Part shown: one piece after another, positions 1 through 6,065 of the stretch
Layout of the letters: every line of letters starts with the position of its first letter
Numbering within the stretch: position 1 is the stretch's first letter
Assembly: GCA_036741235.1 (NCBI GenBank)
Contig: DAINSQ010000128.1
Coordinates: 1 to 13,668, forward strand
DNA from: JABWBR01 sp036741235
GTDB taxonomy: Bacteria > Bacteroidota > Bacteroidia > Chitinophagales > Saprospiraceae
Reading direction: 5' to 3'
DNA: 13,668 nt
The notes under the pieces: generated by a model
What the model saw: only the letters and a program-made list of their open reading frames with translations
What the model was told of the DNA's origin: nothing
The model's database searches: none
Translations under genes and position numbers: made by a program

Positions 1-24
1 CATACCGGGTTAGCCGAGGCCGGC

Positions 25-111
25 TGAGTTTGAGGGAGGGAGTGTGAGAGTGTGAGAGTGAGGGAAAGTCCAATAGTCACCCCAAATCGCCCCCTCGCCC
101 CCTCGCCCCTT
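25..111. repeat. Two-arm short-period repeat (8-nt units), gene-end array
   Basis: The left arm holds three purine-rich 8-nt units of the type AGTGTGAG (41-64). The right arm holds 8-nt units CGCCCCCT (88-103) followed by a variant copy up to 111. Read on the opposite strand the right arm is also GAGGG-rich, so the arms form an imperfect inverted repeat around a spacer of about 23 bases. The array lies 19 bases beyond the stop codon of the minus-strand lipoprotein gene. Its right arm, and the flank TAGCCGAGGC at 11-20, recur in the array at 5943-6030, so the two belong to one dispersed family. The left arm here is more diverged than the one at 5967-5998. Confidence 0.8.
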
Positions 112-130
112 GCCTCGCACAGTTCCCTTA

Positions 131-1399
131 TCACTGCACCGGCATAACGCTCAGTTGCTTCAATTGCGATGGATTGCTGAAGTCAAACTGGTAGATGCCG
201 TCCTTACCGGTAACGATAGCTACTTTGTTGAACGGCAGTCCAATAACATCAAAGGTATTAAATCCGGTGATATGCGACAATTGCCGCTGCCCTATTTTAT
301 CCCACTCGCTTACGTCAAAAGCCTTCAACCCCTGATCGCCTTCGCACAACAGCAGCGTGTTGTCAACGACAGAGAGGCCGTGCGGATTGTGCATCGGGTA
401 TGTTTTCAACAGCCGGGGGTTGGTAAGTTCGCTAACGTCTACGACATCCAACTGGTTGTTGAAAGTCTGACATGTGGTGCCGTTGCGAAGCGTCACATAG
501 GCCAGGTTGCCATCCACAAAAACGGGGTCGCAGGCGCGGGCATGTTGGAAAATCGACATAAACTGCGGCTGCAGAGGGTTGCTATTGTCGTATATGTGCA
601 TGCCGTCGTTGGCGCCGATAAAGAGTTTGTTTTCGTAGGGGAAGATAGTTTCAATACCCCAGCCGAGATTGACTGTAGTAGCCAACTGGGGTTGAGTTTC
701 GTTGGTCAGGCTAAATACCCGAAGGCTGTAGTCGTCAACTACATACAAGTGATTGGAGGCCAGGGTAAATCGAGCCATAGAGCCGCCGAAGCCGCCCGTT
801 GCCGCACTGGCATTCTGAGGAGCTGCGCCGTCAAAGTTGTTAGCTACAAACAAAACGCCTGTATCTTCCAGCCAGAAATTGCGGCCCCAGTTAGGCGATT
901 CGCAAGGCACTTGCTGGGTTACCTGGCTGGGCTCGTAATACACCAGGTGCCCCAGTTCGGCATACAAGCCGTAAGAGGGGAAAACATCCTGGGTTCGACT
1001 AACAAACTGAGGCGACTGCGGGTTTTCGACATTCATGGTGACCAGGTCGACGTAATTATCGGCATACAGCAGATTGCCATTCACCACCATATCCACATTG
1101 CCAGGTATCTTGATAAACGAAACAGGTTGCGGGTTTTCCGGATCCTGGTTGTCAATAATGTGTATACCTTCATGGTATTCATTCACATACAAATAACGAC
1201 CGAAGACGTAAATTTTTCCCGGGTGTTTCAAAGCGCGAGGGGCTTCGGTCTGAATGTCATTGCGCACTTCATCCATTTTGATATACACGGGATTGTACAC
1301 CGTATAGGTCATCACAGAATCGCAGGAATCCTTGAGGCAGGAGCTGAGCGTTCCCGCGAGTGCCAGCAGTAAAAAGCCGGAAGTAATAGACAGTTTCAT
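131..1399 (-). CDS. LVIVD-repeat beta-propeller lipoprotein
   Basis: This 422-residue protein begins with a lipoprotein signal peptide: a positively charged start, a hydrophobic stretch at residues 5-18 and the lipobox L18-S-S-C21, so it should be acylated and anchored in the envelope. The rest contains about six repeats of 40-50 residues with the pattern hydrophobic-x-hydrophobic-D/N followed by an N/D-P-x-x-P turn. Examples are GIHIIDNQDPENPQP near residue 79, GMHIYDNSNPLQPQF and LDVVDVSELTNPRLL. This is the LVIVD repeat of bacterial surface proteins, which is expected to form a beta-propeller. No catalytic motif is visible; a binding or scaffold role is inference. The start is the ATG at 1399 because it gives a complete signal peptide directly. 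The gene is divergent from the esterase gene. The opposite strand carries an open frame almost as long (110-1372), which I regard as a shadow. Confidence 0.87.
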   Translation of the reverse strand: MKLSITSGFLLLALAGTLSSCLKDSCDSVMTYTVYNPVYIKMDEVRNDIQTEAPRALKHPGKIYVFGRYLYVNEYHEGIHIIDNQDPENPQPVSFIKIPGNVDMVVNGNLLYADNYVDLVTMNVENPQSPQFVSRTQDVFPSYGLYAELGHLVYYEPSQVTQQVPCESPNWGRNFWLEDTGVLFVANNFDGAAPQNASAATGGFGGSMARFTLASNHLYVVDDYSLRVFSLTNETQPQLATTVNLGWGIETIFPYENKLFIGANDGMHIYDNSNPLQPQFMSIFQHARACDPVFVDGNLAYVTLRNGTTCQTFNNQLDVVDVSELTNPRLLKTYPMHNPHGLSVVDNTLLLCEGDQGLKAFDVSEWDKIGQRQLSHITGFNTFDVIGLPFNKVAIVTGKDGIYQFDFSNPSQLKQLSVMPVQ

Positions 1400-1449
1400 A
1401 GGCGTTGTTTTGTTATTGTCTGGTTAGACGGACCTTTAAGCTAAAAAGG

Positions 1450-1481
1450 TTGGGTAATAAACGCCGTTAGGGTTAAATTTG
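1450..1481 (+). promoter_or_regulatory. Candidate Bacteroidota promoter of the esterase gene
   Basis: TAAATTTG at 1474-1481 matches the Bacteroidota -7 consensus TAnnTTTG exactly. A TTG at 1450-1452 lies 21 bases upstream, a suitable distance for the -33 element. Transcription would begin near 1487-1489, giving a leader of about 20 bases before the ATG at 1510. Because this consensus is short, the call rests on the combination of box, spacing and position. Confidence 0.5.
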
Positions 1482-1509
1482 TGATAATTATTTCAAAAAC
1501 AATAGACGT

Positions 1510-2922
1510 ATGAAAAGTCATCGCCTGATCAGCCTGCTTGCGCTGCTTTGGTTTCCCATTGCCGCCGCACTGGCGCAACTCACCATCAAAATTACCGATG
1601 TTCCCGACAATACGCCGGCTGCCGCGTCGATATACATTGCCGGCACTATTAATAACTGGGATCCCGGCAACGCCAATTATATCCTTGCCAACAACAACGA
1701 CGGCACTTACCAGATTACGCTGAATATCCCGGCCGGCACGATCGAATTCAAGTTTACCCGCGGTAGCTGGGCCACCGTAGAAGGCAATGCCAACGGTACT
1801 TTTTTGCCTAATCGCACCTTGACTTACAATGGCGGCCAACAGTTGGCGCAGCTAACCATTCAAAGCTGGGAAGACCTGGGTACTGGCGGAGGAGGCACTA
1901 CCGAAGACAATGTGAGCGTCTTGAGTTACGATTTTTACATGCCCCAGCTCGACCGTTATCGCCGGGTGTGGCTTTATCTGCCGCCCGACTACGACAACTC
2001 GGGCAAGCGTTACCCGGTATTATACATGCACGACGGGCAAAACGTGTTTGACGCCACCACCAGCTTCGCCGGCGAATGGGAAGTTGACGAGTCGCTCAAC
2101 GAGCTCTTCGGCAACGGCGACGACGGGGTGATCGTGGTGGCCATCGACAACGGCGGCGCCAACCGCATCAATGAGTATTCGCCCTGGGTGAACCCCCAAT
2201 ACGGCGGCGGACAAGGCGATGAATATACCGAATTTATCGTGGAAACCCTCAAACCCTATATCGACGAGCACTACCGCACGCTGTCCGACCGCAATAACAC
2301 CGGTATTATGGGGTCTTCGCTGGGCGCGCTGATTTCGATGTACGCCGCTATCGAATACCAGGAGGTGTTTGGCAAAGCCGGCATTTTTTCGCCGGCGTTT
2401 TGGTTTGCACCCCAATGTTATACGCAAGTGACCACAACCGGCAAAGAACAAGATATGAAGTTTTACCTGCTGGCCGGTCAGTTGGAAGGCAACGGCTCGG
2501 TAGTAACCGACTTGAATAATATGCGCACTACCCTGCTTAATGCAGGCTTTTTGAACAACGAAATTTACTACGTCACCCACTCCGACGGCCAGCACAGCGA
2601 GTGGTACTGGGCCCGCGAATTTCCCGACGCCTACGAATGGCTTTATGCCGACGCCGTGGCCGTTGGCACGATCGATCCCAACAAACCGCTCAGCATTACG
2701 CTTTCACCCAACCCCGCCGACAGTATTTTGCAGGTCAACAGCAGTCGCCCGCTGGTGTCGCCCAAAGTCGCTATCTATGCCGCCAACGGCAGACTGGTGC
2801 TCCCCCCTACCCCATTCGCCGGTACTTCTTTTGGTATCGACTTTTTGAGCCCCGGCGCCTATATTTTTGAAATTCAGGAGAAGGGCAAGGTAGTGGCAAC
2901 GCAGAAAGTAGTGGTGAGGTAA
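1510..2922 (+). CDS. Secreted esterase with N-terminal starch-binding-like domain and T9SS sorting tail
   Basis: The 470-residue protein has four parts. A signal peptide covers residues 1-22, ending in A-L-A. A CBM20/CBM48-like beta-sandwich follows at about 24-118, with IAGTINNWDPGN at 43-54 and the downstream EFKFTRGSW and PNRTLTY strands typical of starch-binding modules. After a glycine-rich linker (125-131) comes an alpha/beta-hydrolase of the putative esterase family (PF00756-like) at about 135-380, with HDGQN at 174-178, the nucleophile elbow G268-S-S270-L-G272 and probable catalytic His362 in the GQHSEWYW segment. The C-terminus (about 393-470) is a type A T9SS sorting domain: LSPNP at 398-402, then AIYAANGRLV, LSPGAYIFEI and a final basic residue. 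It is therefore predicted to reach the cell surface or medium. The substrate is unknown; related enzymes cleave esters of sugars or siderophores. A repeat hairpin follows 11 bases after the stop. Confidence 0.9.
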   Translation: MKSHRLISLLALLWFPIAAALAQLTIKITDVPDNTPAAASIYIAGTINNWDPGNANYILANNNDGTYQITLNIPAGTIEFKFTRGSWATVEGNANGTFLPNRTLTYNGGQQLAQLTIQSWEDLGTGGGGTTEDNVSVLSYDFYMPQLDRYRRVWLYLPPDYDNSGKRYPVLYMHDGQNVFDATTSFAGEWEVDESLNELFGNGDDGVIVVAIDNGGANRINEYSPWVNPQYGGGQGDEYTEFIVETLKPYIDEHYRTLSDRNNTGIMGSSLGALISMYAAIEYQEVFGKAGIFSPAFWFAPQCYTQVTTTGKEQDMKFYLLAGQLEGNGSVVTDLNNMRTTLLNAGFLNNEIYYVTHSDGQHSEWYWAREFPDAYEWLYADAVAVGTIDPNKPLSITLSPNPADSILQVNSSRPLVSPKVAIYAANGRLVLPPTPFAGTSFGIDFLSPGAYIFEIQEKGKVVATQKVVVR

Positions 2923-2933
2923 GGGTGGTTCGC

Positions 2934-3042
2934 GGTTGTAGGTTCTAGGTTGTAGGTTGTAGGTTATTCAAAACCTACAACCTACAAACTACAACCTACA
3001 ACCTACAACCTACAACCTACAACCTACAACCTACAACCTACA
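2934..3042. repeat. Inverted pair of 7-nt tandem arrays (GGTTGTA / ACCTACA)
   Basis: The left arm consists of GGTTGTA, the variant GGTTCTA, GGTTGTA, GGTTGTA and a partial copy (2934-2966). After a spacer of six bases the right arm carries ten units of ACCTACA (2973-3042), perfect except for the third unit (AACTACA). The right unit is the reverse complement of a rotated left unit, so roughly four and a half units can pair in register and the remaining right-arm units stay unpaired. The array starts 11 bases after the esterase stop codon, where an intrinsic terminator would be expected, but there is no following T-run. The single-unit variants in the two arms do not match each other. Confidence 0.93.
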
Positions 3043-3097
3043 ACCGATCTGCTACTGCAGGCAAGTGCTTTTAACATAATTTTAAGCCTTTCAAATT

Positions 3098-3127
3098 TTT
3101 GCTACTCCTGAAAATCAATTACTTTTA
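3098..3127 (+). promoter_or_regulatory. Candidate promoter of the molybdenum hydroxylase operon
   Basis: TACTTTTA at 3120-3127 is one base off the TAnnTTTG consensus. A TTTG at 3098-3101 lies 18 bases upstream, as expected for the -33 element. The surrounding 3070-3160 stretch is strongly AT-rich. This would place the transcript start near 3133 and give a leader of about 28 bases. Confidence 0.38.
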
Positions 3128-3161
3128 TCAAATTGCTTTAATCTAATCTACTATCACCAAT

Positions 3162-3608
3162 ATGGCTGTCTTCAATCTCAATATCAACGGAAAAACACAA
3201 CAGGTAGACGTTGACCCGGCCACTCCCATGCTATGGGTATTGAGGGATCACCTCAACCTGGTAGGCACCAAATACGGCTGCGGCGTTGCACAATGCGGCG
3301 CCTGTACCATCCACCTGGAGGGTATCGCCATGCGCTCCTGTCAGTTGCCGGTTTCTCAAATCGGTAACCAGGCCGTGACTACCATCGAAGGTTTATCGGA
3401 AAACGGCGATCACCCCGTGCAAAAAGCATGGCTCGAACACGACGTAGCCCAATGCGGCTATTGCCAGGCCGGGCAGATCATGAATGCCGTCGCACTGCTG
3501 AAGGCCAACCCCAACCCCAGCGATGCGGAAATCGAAGCCGCCATGAACGGCAATATCTGCCGCTGCGCCACTTATACCCGGATCAAGGCGGCGATTAAGG
3601 CAGTGTAA
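3162..3608 (+). CDS. (2Fe-2S)-binding subunit of an IorAB-type molybdenum hydroxylase
   Basis: This 148-residue protein carries two [2Fe-2S] clusters that would pass electrons from the molybdenum cofactor in the partner subunit. The plant-type ferredoxin fold at the N-terminus has ligands Cys40, Cys45, Cys48 and Cys60 (CGVAQCGAC motif). The helical C-terminal domain has Cys98, Cys101, Cys133 and Cys135 (CGYC and CRC motifs). All eight ligands are present. Length and arrangement match IorA/CoxS-like small subunits. There is no signal peptide; in IorAB-like enzymes the small subunit is thought to be carried across the membrane with the Tat-targeted large subunit. The large-subunit gene follows on the same strand after 126 bases containing short repeats. 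No FAD subunit, XdhC-type chaperone or cytochrome c gene lies in the window. The substrate cannot be read from the sequence; isoquinoline oxidation is only the name of the prototype. Confidence 0.93.
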   Translation: MAVFNLNINGKTQQVDVDPATPMLWVLRDHLNLVGTKYGCGVAQCGACTIHLEGIAMRSCQLPVSQIGNQAVTTIEGLSENGDHPVQKAWLEHDVAQCGYCQAGQIMNAVALLKANPNPSDAEIEAAMNGNICRCATYTRIKAAIKAV

Positions 3609-3611
3609 GAT

Positions 3612-3681
3612 GACTGTTGGACTGTTGGACTGTTGCGTAAACCGATAAACGAACTGACAAACCTACAACCTACAACCTACA
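3612..3681. repeat. Hybrid repeat: 8-nt GACTGTTG array then 7-nt ACCTACA array
   Basis: Three perfect tandem copies of GACTGTTG occupy 3612-3635, starting three bases after the stop codon of the iron-sulfur subunit. After a 25-base spacer, three perfect copies of ACCTACA follow at 3661-3681. The second array is the same unit and orientation as the right arm at 2973-3042. The first array is a different family, and its expected reverse-complement partner (CAACAGTC) is absent. The site looks like the left half of one element joined to the right half of another. It lies between two genes that should be co-expressed. Confidence 0.88.
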
Positions 3682-3734
3682 ACCCATAACCGACAACGGC
3701 CGCTGGGTTTTCCAAAAATTAAAATCATTTCGCG

Positions 3735-5927
3735 ATGACAATCGTAAAAACAACATACGGCAGGCGTTCTTTTTTGAAAATCACCGCCATGGCAGGCGGC
3801 GGCATGGTACTTGGCTTTAGCTGGCTGGCCGGCTGTAAACCGCCTGCAGATGAAGTGCTGGAGTTGCCCAAAGAGTGGTTTAACATCAACGGTTTTCTGA
3901 AAATCGGCGAAAACGGCGTGGTCACCATAATGTCGCCCAACCCCGAAATCGGACAAAACGTAAAGACCTCCATGCCCATGATCGTGGCTGAAGAGCTGGA
4001 CGTCGACTGGAAAAAGGTTATTGTAGAACAAGCGCCGCTCGACACATCTATTTTTACCCGGCAGCTGGCCGGCGGCAGCCAGTCGATCCGCCAGGGCTGG
4101 CAAAGCCTGCGTATGGCCGGCGCTACAGCCCGGCAGATGTTGCGGGAAGCCGCAGCCAAGGCATGGCAAGTGCCCGTAGACGAAATCACGACCGAAGCCG
4201 GCGTTTTACACCACAAAAACAGCGGCAAATCGGCGGGTTACGGCGAAATGGCCTCCGCCGCCGTTAGCATCCCCGTGCCCGAAGAAGTACAACTCAAAGA
4301 CCCCAAAGATTTCAAGATCATCGGCACCTCCCGCAAAAACGTGGACGGGCTCAAAATTGTGACCGGGCAACCGCTGTTCGGCCTCGATTACCGCCGCGAG
4401 GGCATGCTCATTGCCATGATTGCACACGCGCCTACTTTTGGTATGAAACTCAAATCGGTTGACGATTCGGCGGCCAGGTCAATGCCCGGTATCAAGGACA
4501 TTTTTACCATCAATACCTATCAGGACGACTACGAAAAGCAGTGGAGCGATACCGCCGCTTTTAACGAACTGGTAGTGGTGGTGGGCAATACTACCTGGGA
4601 GGTGATGAACGCCAAAAAAGCGCTGAAAATCGAATGGGAGAAGGTCTCGGAACCCGAAAATACCGGCGACCATTACAAAAAAATGGCCGCACTGAATGCC
4701 AAGCCGGCCACTTTGCTGCGCAAGGACGGCAACCCGGAGGCAGCCTTTAAAAAAGCAGCCAAGGTTATTGAGCGCACCTATACCGCCCCCTACCTCGCCC
4801 ACAATACCATGGAGCCGATGAATTTCTTCGCCCATGTGACTGCCGACAAGGCCGAACTTGTAGGCCCGGTACAGACCCCCGAATTCATGGAAAAATCGGT
4901 GGCCGCCCGCCTCGGATTGCCCCTGGAGAAAATCGACATCCAGATGACACGCCAGGGCGGCGGCTTCGGGCGCAGACTATACGGCCACTTTGTGGTGGAA
5001 GCTGCCCTCATTTCTCAAAAAATGAACGCGCCGGTCAAGCTGGTCTACACCCGCGAAGACGACATGACTTTCGGCACTTACCGCCCGGCTTATATGGTTA
5101 CCTATCGCGCCGCTTTGGATGCCGATAATAAGCTCATCGGTTTTCATGTGCGTGGCGGCGGCACACAAGACAGCCCGGTTCACGCCAACCGATTCCCGGC
5201 GGGCGCCATAGACAACTACCTCGCCGAAGAATGGATTTTAGACTCCAATATCTCTACCGGCGCCTGGCGGGCGCCGGGGTCTAACTTTATCGCGGGCGCC
5301 GAGCAGTCGTTCCTCGACGAGGTGGCTGAGGCGATGGGCAAAGACCCCATCGATTTGCGCCTCGAATTGCTCAACCGCGCCAAAACAAACCCTGTGGGCA
5401 AGGACAACGACTACGAAGCCGCCCGTTATGCCGGCGTGCTGGAGTTGGTGCGCGAAAAATCGGGATGGGGCAACGAGCAACCCAACGTCCACCGCGGCGT
5501 TTCAGCGTATTTCTGCCACAATTCCTACGTGGCGCAAGTGATGGATATCGTGATGGAAAGCGGCAAACCTGTGATCCAAAAGGTGCACTGCGCCGTTGAT
5601 TGCGGCATGGTCGTCAACCCCATTGCCGCCGTTAACCTTTCAGAAGGCGGCATCGTGGACGGCATCGGCCACGCCATGTACAGCGCGATGACTTTCAAGG
5701 ACGGCACGCCGGAGCAGAGCAATTTCGACAAGTACCGGCTGATTCGCCACAGTGAAGCGCCCAAGGCTATCGAGGTGCATTTCGTAGATAACGGCATTGA
5801 CCCCACCGGCCTGGGCGAACCACTAAACCCGCCTATTATCGGGGCGCTGGCCAACGCGCTGTACCGCGCTACCGGAAAAAGGGTGTACGACCAGCCGTTT
5901 ATGGCAGACCGGAGGGTGCCGGGGTAA
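3735..5927 (+). CDS. Molybdopterin-binding subunit of an IorB-type molybdenum hydroxylase, Tat-exported
   Basis: The 730-residue protein is the catalytic subunit of a xanthine dehydrogenase-family enzyme that hydroxylates an aldehyde or N-heterocycle using water-derived oxygen. It begins with a twin-arginine signal, G9-R10-R11-S-F-L-K15, then a hydrophobic stretch ending in lipobox L31-A-G-C34, so it should be exported folded and may be lipid-anchored. Family signatures appear in order: QGGGFGRR (407-414) in the cofactor-binding region, GAWRAPGSN in the substrate-site region, CAVDCGMVVNP, and G694-E695-P696, where Glu695 matches the catalytic glutamate. The size fits IorB-like periplasmic subunits rather than the roughly 1300-residue fused xanthine dehydrogenases. 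It pairs with the iron-sulfur subunit at 3162-3608. The natural electron acceptor is not encoded here. The start is the only ATG that gives a full Tat signal. The substrate is unknown. Confidence 0.93.
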   Translation: MTIVKTTYGRRSFLKITAMAGGGMVLGFSWLAGCKPPADEVLELPKEWFNINGFLKIGENGVVTIMSPNPEIGQNVKTSMPMIVAEELDVDWKKVIVEQAPLDTSIFTRQLAGGSQSIRQGWQSLRMAGATARQMLREAAAKAWQVPVDEITTEAGVLHHKNSGKSAGYGEMASAAVSIPVPEEVQLKDPKDFKIIGTSRKNVDGLKIVTGQPLFGLDYRREGMLIAMIAHAPTFGMKLKSVDDSAARSMPGIKDIFTINTYQDDYEKQWSDTAAFNELVVVVGNTTWEVMNAKKALKIEWEKVSEPENTGDHYKKMAALNAKPATLLRKDGNPEAAFKKAAKVIERTYTAPYLAHNTMEPMNFFAHVTADKAELVGPVQTPEFMEKSVAARLGLPLEKIDIQMTRQGGGFGRRLYGHFVVEAALISQKMNAPVKLVYTREDDMTFGTYRPAYMVTYRAALDADNKLIGFHVRGGGTQDSPVHANRFPAGAIDNYLAEEWILDSNISTGAWRAPGSNFIAGAEQSFLDEVAEAMGKDPIDLRLELLNRAKTNPVGKDNDYEAARYAGVLELVREKSGWGNEQPNVHRGVSAYFCHNSYVAQVMDIVMESGKPVIQKVHCAVDCGMVVNPIAAVNLSEGGIVDGIGHAMYSAMTFKDGTPEQSNFDKYRLIRHSEAPKAIEVHFVDNGIDPTGLGEPLNPPIIGALANALYRATGKRVYDQPFMADRRVPG

Positions 5928-5942
5928 GCGAAGGAGCATAAC

Positions 5943-6030
5943 GAGTAGCCGAGGCAGGCTGAGTTTGAGGGTGAGAGGGTGAGAGGGTGAGAGGGTGAGA
6001 AAGCAAAAATCGCCCCCTCGCCCCCTCGCC
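5943..6030. repeat. Two-arm 8-nt repeat between convergent genes (GAGGGTGA / CGCCCCCT)
   Basis: The left arm is four perfect copies of GAGGGTGA (5967-5998). The right arm is two and a half copies of CGCCCCCT (6011-6030), followed by decayed C-rich sequence. When paired, each 8-nt unit would give six Watson-Crick pairs, one G·U pair and one A·C mismatch. The stretch TAGCCGAGGC next to the left arm and the whole right arm also occur at 11-111, so this is a second copy of that dispersed family. It lies between the stop codons of the molybdopterin subunit (5927) and the pullulanase (6066) and could end both transcripts. Confidence 0.87.
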
Positions 6031-6065
6031 AAGTCGCCCCCGCCTGCGCACAGTCGTCGCACTAA

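Noticed and set aside
110..1372. 420-codon open frame on the plus strand, antisense to the LVIVD lipoprotein
   Set aside because: It has no signal, domain or motif, and the opposite strand encodes a clear lipoprotein with repeats. Its length follows from the codon composition of the real gene.
2020..2595. 191-codon minus-strand frame inside the esterase gene
   Set aside because: It is a shadow of the esterase coding sequence without any recognisable domain.
2934..3042. CRISPR array
   Set aside because: The units are 7 nt with no spacers and occur in inverted orientation. No cas genes are present.
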